NCBI GenBank assembly: GCA_019912905.1 | Contig: JAIOHO010000026.1 | Coordinates: forward strand, 1 to 8,851 | Length of the DNA stretch: 8,851 nt | Direction of reading: 5' to 3' | DNA from: Anaerolineae bacterium | GTDB lineage: Bacteria > Chloroflexota > Anaerolineae > Aggregatilineales > Phototrophicaceae | In this document: positions 6,285 to 8,851 of the stretch, in pieces | Layout of the letters: every line of letters begins with the position of its first letter | How positions within the stretch are numbered: position 1 is the stretch's first letter | The notes under the pieces: model-generated | Seen by the model: only the letters and a program-made list of their open reading frames with translations | What the model was told of the DNA's origin: nothing | Databases searched by the model: none | Position numbers and translations under genes: made by a program

Positions 6285-6661
6285 GTGCTCGCTGGCGGAT
6301 TCTGCGTAATGCCAAGACGGACCAGGTCGTCCTTGAACGGGTGCGCTGGTGCAGCAGTTACTGGTGCCACCTAAGAGGTCTCCAATTTGTGCTCCATTTG
6401 CCCGAAAACGAGGGCCTGCTCTTCGTCACCCAATACGAAGGGCGGGTCCATACCACCATCCACATGTTTTTTATGTTTTTCAGCATCGGTGTCGTCTGGC
6501 TTGACAAAGACGGTGTCGTAGTCGATAAACAGTTCGCCAAGCCCTGGCGACCTGCTTATGCGCCCCGCTCGCCCGCACAGTATTACCTCGAAGCCATGCC
6601 TTCGGTGCTTGACCGAATCCAGATCAACGACAGACTTCGCTTCGATGAGGAGTGGAAATGA
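6281..6661 (+). CDS. DUF192 family protein
   Basis: This is a 126-residue protein. Its ATG at 6281 overlaps the previous stop as ATGA, indicating translational coupling. It shows the DUF192 pattern: LRGLQFVLHLPENEGLLFV (residues about 31-49), then TTIHMFFMFFSIGVVWLD (58-75), KDGVVVDK, and the C-terminal LEAMPSVLDRIQINDRLRF (about 103-121), where the family normally has a strand-rich 'vLElpaG.. r..i..GD.l.f' block. The domain is a small beta barrel of unknown function, found in bacteria and archaea as a cytoplasmic or exported protein. No signal peptide is visible here; the N-terminus (MSARWRILRNAKTD) is polar. In the conserved segment usually written FPIDVVWLD, this protein has FSIGVVWLD, replacing Pro and Asp. 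It sits between two exported LysM proteins and its stop overlaps the next ATG. The family call is firm, but the function is unknown. Confidence 0.85.
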   Translation: MSARWRILRNAKTDQVVLERVRWCSSYWCHLRGLQFVLHLPENEGLLFVTQYEGRVHTTIHMFFMFFSIGVVWLDKDGVVVDKQFAKPWRPAYAPRSPAQYYLEAMPSVLDRIQINDRLRFDEEWK

Positions 6662-8184
6662 AGTCTATTCAAGCAGCGGGCTGTATTTTGCTGCTGGCGG
6701 GTTTCCTGTTTTCAGTGCCGATTTCTGCCCAGGAAACGGAAGAAGGCGTAACGATTCATGTCGTCCAGCGCGGCGAGACGCTGTCGCGGATTGCGACCTC
6801 TTACGGCGTTACGCTCACGAATCTGGCCCGGATCAACGGTATCGTCGATCCTGGTAACATTCAGGTTGGGCAGCGCCTGCTGGTGCCAGGTGGGGACGTG
6901 CCTCTGCCCACGCCTGAACCCACTCATGTGGTTCGTCCAGGCGAGACGCTGCGCAGTATTGCCAATTTTTATGGGCGGCCCATTGCGGATCTCATTGCGC
7001 TGAATGGCATCGGCAACCCGGACTCGATCTACGTAGGTCAGGTGCTGCGCATTCTGCCCGAGTCCGAAGGGCTAACCCGTGCGGACGTGACTCCTGAACC
7101 AACCAGTCCGCCTGAGAACAGCCTTGAACCGACGTCCGAACCGGTTCAAGCCGCCCCAACGGAAAGCCCGCCTGAGGATACGGCAGAGCCACCGATCGAA
7201 TATCTGACTCATGTCGTCCAGCGCGGCGAGACTTTGTTTCGGATTGCGACTCAGTACGGCCTCACCGTTAACGATCTGGTTCGCGCGAACGGCATCAGCG
7301 ATCCGACGCTGATTTACGCCGGGCAGCGGCTGATTATCCCGGGTGTCGAGGCGACCGAGGTGGCAGCAGTCGATTTGCCGGAGCCATTTACCAGCATTGA
7401 TGTTTATCCGCAGACGTTGATTGAGGGTAAAACCGCGCGCGTCCGCATCACCACCCGCGTGCCCACCCTGCTGAGCGGCACCTTTCTGAATCGTGAGGTT
7501 GGGTTTGGCGACGAGGAAAATCACACGATCCACACGATCCTTCAAGGAATTCCCGTGTTCACTGCGGCGGGCGTGTATCCTCTGGATATGGTGGCCGTCG
7601 ATATGGCAGGTGGCCCTGCGACCGCTTACAGCCTTAATTTGCAGGTCCAGGCCGGGCCTTATGGCCGTGAGTACATCCGACTGCTGGCCGGGCGCGACAA
7701 CTTACTCGACACGGACGTCGAGCAGGCCGAACTGAATTTACTGGAACGGGTCACCAAGCCGTTTACCGAACCTCGCCAGTTCAACGGACCCATGGGACTT
7801 CCGGCTGCGGCTACGGTGATTTCACCGTTTGGCACGCGCCGCAGCTACAATGGTGGCGCGTTCGACCGCTTTCACAGCGGGACGGACTTCGCAGGCGCAC
7901 CGGGCACGCCCATTCTTGCAACTGCGCCGGGCCAGGTCGTGCTGGCCGATACCCTGAACGTGCGCGGTCTCGCAACGGTCATTGATCATGGGTGGGGCAT
8001 CTATACCACCTACTCACACCAATCGCAGCAGTATGTCAAAGTTGGCGATTATGTCACCACGGGTCAGGTCATCGGCGCTGTTGGCTCGTCCGGTCGCGTG
8101 ACAGGTGCACACCTTCACTGGGAAATATGGGTTGGCGGCGTGCTGGTTGACCCGATGCAGTGGGTACAATTCTCTTTCACCTAG
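6658..8184 (+). CDS. Secreted LysM x3 / M23-family peptidoglycan endopeptidase
   Basis: This is a 508-residue protein. The ATG at 6658 overlaps the preceding TGA (ATGA) and has GAGGAG five bases upstream; a GTG at 6652 would overlap that ribosome site and was rejected. The signal peptide covers residues 1-24 (ending PISA before Gln25). LysM domains lie at about 34-77, 89-133 and 184-228; a Pro/Glu/Thr linker separates the second and third. Residues about 240-375 form an Ig-like beta domain and a linker helix (NLLDTDVEQAEL) commonly found before this M23 type. The catalytic M23 domain is about 378-500 and keeps every key residue: zinc ligands His406 and Asp410 (FHSGTDFA) and His487 (GAHLHWE), plus the catalytic histidines His454 (YSHQS) and His485. 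It should be an active metallopeptidase cutting peptide cross-links outside the membrane, held to the wall by LysM. Nine bases separate it from the GH31 gene. Confidence 0.95.
   Translation: MKSIQAAGCILLLAGFLFSVPISAQETEEGVTIHVVQRGETLSRIATSYGVTLTNLARINGIVDPGNIQVGQRLLVPGGDVPLPTPEPTHVVRPGETLRSIANFYGRPIADLIALNGIGNPDSIYVGQVLRILPESEGLTRADVTPEPTSPPENSLEPTSEPVQAAPTESPPEDTAEPPIEYLTHVVQRGETLFRIATQYGLTVNDLVRANGISDPTLIYAGQRLIIPGVEATEVAAVDLPEPFTSIDVYPQTLIEGKTARVRITTRVPTLLSGTFLNREVGFGDEENHTIHTILQGIPVFTAAGVYPLDMVAVDMAGGPATAYSLNLQVQAGPYGREYIRLLAGRDNLLDTDVEQAELNLLERVTKPFTEPRQFNGPMGLPAAATVISPFGTRRSYNGGAFDRFHSGTDFAGAPGTPILATAPGQVVLADTLNVRGLATVIDHGWGIYTTYSHQSQQYVKVGDYVTTGQVIGAVGSSGRVTGAHLHWEIWVGGVLVDPMQWVQFSFT
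6757..6779 (+). repeat. 23-bp exact direct repeat, copy in LysM 1 of the M23 protein
   Basis: Bases 6757-6779 are identical to 7210-7232. Both encode the HVVQRGET start of a LysM domain (first and third LysM). The second LysM start (HVVRPGET) differs at several bases. This suggests that LysM 1 and LysM 3 share a recent duplication or conversion history. Confidence 0.85.
7210..7232 (+). repeat. 23-bp exact direct repeat, copy in LysM 3 of the M23 protein
   Basis: This is the second copy of the repeat at 6757-6779, 453 bases away and therefore in the same reading frame. Recombination between the copies would delete 151 codons and leave one hybrid LysM in frame. Confidence 0.85.
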
Positions 8185-8193
8185 GAACTCATC

Positions 8194-8851
8194 ATGGAGC
8201 AGCTTTCAGAAAAACTTGCGTTCTTCAAGGACCTGGGCGGTCAATCTCTGGTGGACGACATCCTGGCAACAGAAGAAGCGTTGAACCAGGCGGAACAACG
8301 TTACGCGGTTCCAGCGCCTGATCCATCTGCGTTGAAATGGCGCATCCTGGGCGCAGTCGAGCAGGTCCTTACGATCGAAAGCGGCCTGCGGCTCGGCTGT
8401 GAGCAGGGTTGGGCCGAACTCAAATGGCTTGCGCCGAACTGCCTGCATGTCCGACAAGGCAGTGCCCCGGCGGACTTTGACACTTATTTTTCGTATGCGG
8501 TTGAGAAGCAGGACTGGCAGCCGGTACCGCTGGAGGTCGTCGAACATCCTGATAAGCTCCTAGTCAGCAGCGAGGCCTATCGCTACCGCGTCGATCGTTA
8601 TCCGCTGCGAATCAGCGTCGAGACGCTGGACGGGCAGCCGGTGTGTGGCGACACGCTGGGGATGCAGAAGCGCGAGGATGGAGCTGTCCGGCTTTCGATG
8701 ACCCTTCAACCGGACGAAAGCTGCTATGGGCTGGGTGAACGGGCTGCACGGCTCAATCTCCGCGGCCAGCGTTACGGGCTGTGGAACACGGACCCGCCGG
8801 TGCCGTACCAAACTGGCTCCGATCCGCTGTACTACAATATTGCGTTTTACC
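8194..8851 (+). CDS. GH31-family glycosidase, N-terminal part (3' end outside window)
   Basis: An open frame runs from the ATG at 8194 to the window edge, 219 complete codons with no stop. AGGA seven bases before the ATG is an acceptable ribosome site. The visible part matches the N-terminal mutarotase-like beta domain of glycoside hydrolase family 31. The strongest signature is CYGLGERAARLNLRGQRYGLWNTDPP starting at residue 177 (key residues YGLGER and LWNTD), followed by a GSDPLYYNIAFY-type segment before the catalytic barrel. GH31 enzymes are mostly alpha-glucosidases or alpha-xylosidases; the catalytic Asp residues lie beyond the window, so the substrate cannot be stated. The first 35 or so residues (MEQLSEKLAFFKDLG) are a helical lead-in with no signal peptide, suggesting a cytoplasmic enzyme. 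It is the fourth gene of the packed + strand run. The family call is good and the specificity unknown. Confidence 0.85.
   Translation, partial: MEQLSEKLAFFKDLGGQSLVDDILATEEALNQAEQRYAVPAPDPSALKWRILGAVEQVLTIESGLRLGCEQGWAELKWLAPNCLHVRQGSAPADFDTYFSYAVEKQDWQPVPLEVVEHPDKLLVSSEAYRYRVDRYPLRISVETLDGQPVCGDTLGMQKREDGAVRLSMTLQPDESCYGLGERAARLNLRGQRYGLWNTDPPVPYQTGSDPLYYNIAFY

Overview
The window comes from a fairly GC-rich bacterial chromosome. The best guess is a member of the Chloroflexota (Anaerolineae-like). This is an inference from protein style: exported LysM proteins with long Thr/Ala/Glu/Pro spacers, a LysM plus M23 endopeptidase of the type common in that phylum, a BatD/BatE pair and a GH31 enzyme. 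No rRNA or other taxonomic marker is present. Coding density is very high, and no gene-free stretch exceeds about 160 bases.

Layout. (1) Bases 1-1258, + strand: the C-terminal end of a BatD-like membrane protein, overlapping by ATGA a BatE-like protein with TPR, two membrane segments and an SH3-like domain. This looks like the tail of a MoxR/Bat (aerotolerance-type) operon. (2) Bases 1276-3665, - strand: a DUF503/YlxP-family small protein, then sucC and sucD, encoding the two subunits of succinyl-CoA synthetase (TCA cycle, substrate-level phosphorylation). sucD converges on the Bat genes with only 17 bases between stop codons. (3) Bases 3666-3826: a divergent control region with a 10-bp perfect palindrome, followed on + by a stand-alone response regulator (3827-4228). 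(4) Bases 4229-4355: a short promoter region with good -10 boxes. (5) Bases 4356-8851, + strand: a tightly packed run of four genes. These are a secreted protein with a CBM4/9-like domain, a Thr-rich tandem-repeat stalk and three LysM domains; a DUF192 protein; a secreted LysM x3 plus M23 peptidoglycan endopeptidase; and the N-terminal part of a GH31 glycosidase that runs off the window.

How they work together. sucC and sucD form one enzyme and are almost certainly co-transcribed. The first three genes of the last cluster are joined by ATGA overlaps, and the fourth follows after 9 bases, so co-expression is likely. Two products are exported wall-binding LysM proteins. A joint role in envelope remodelling or glycan handling is plausible but inferred. 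The most unusual sequence feature is the 105-bp tandem repeat in the first LysM gene. It shows a two-unit (210-bp) higher-order pattern and lies in a stretch of about 230 residues without lysine or arginine. I found no CRISPR array, mobile element, tRNA or rRNA, and no clearly novel defence or biosynthetic system.
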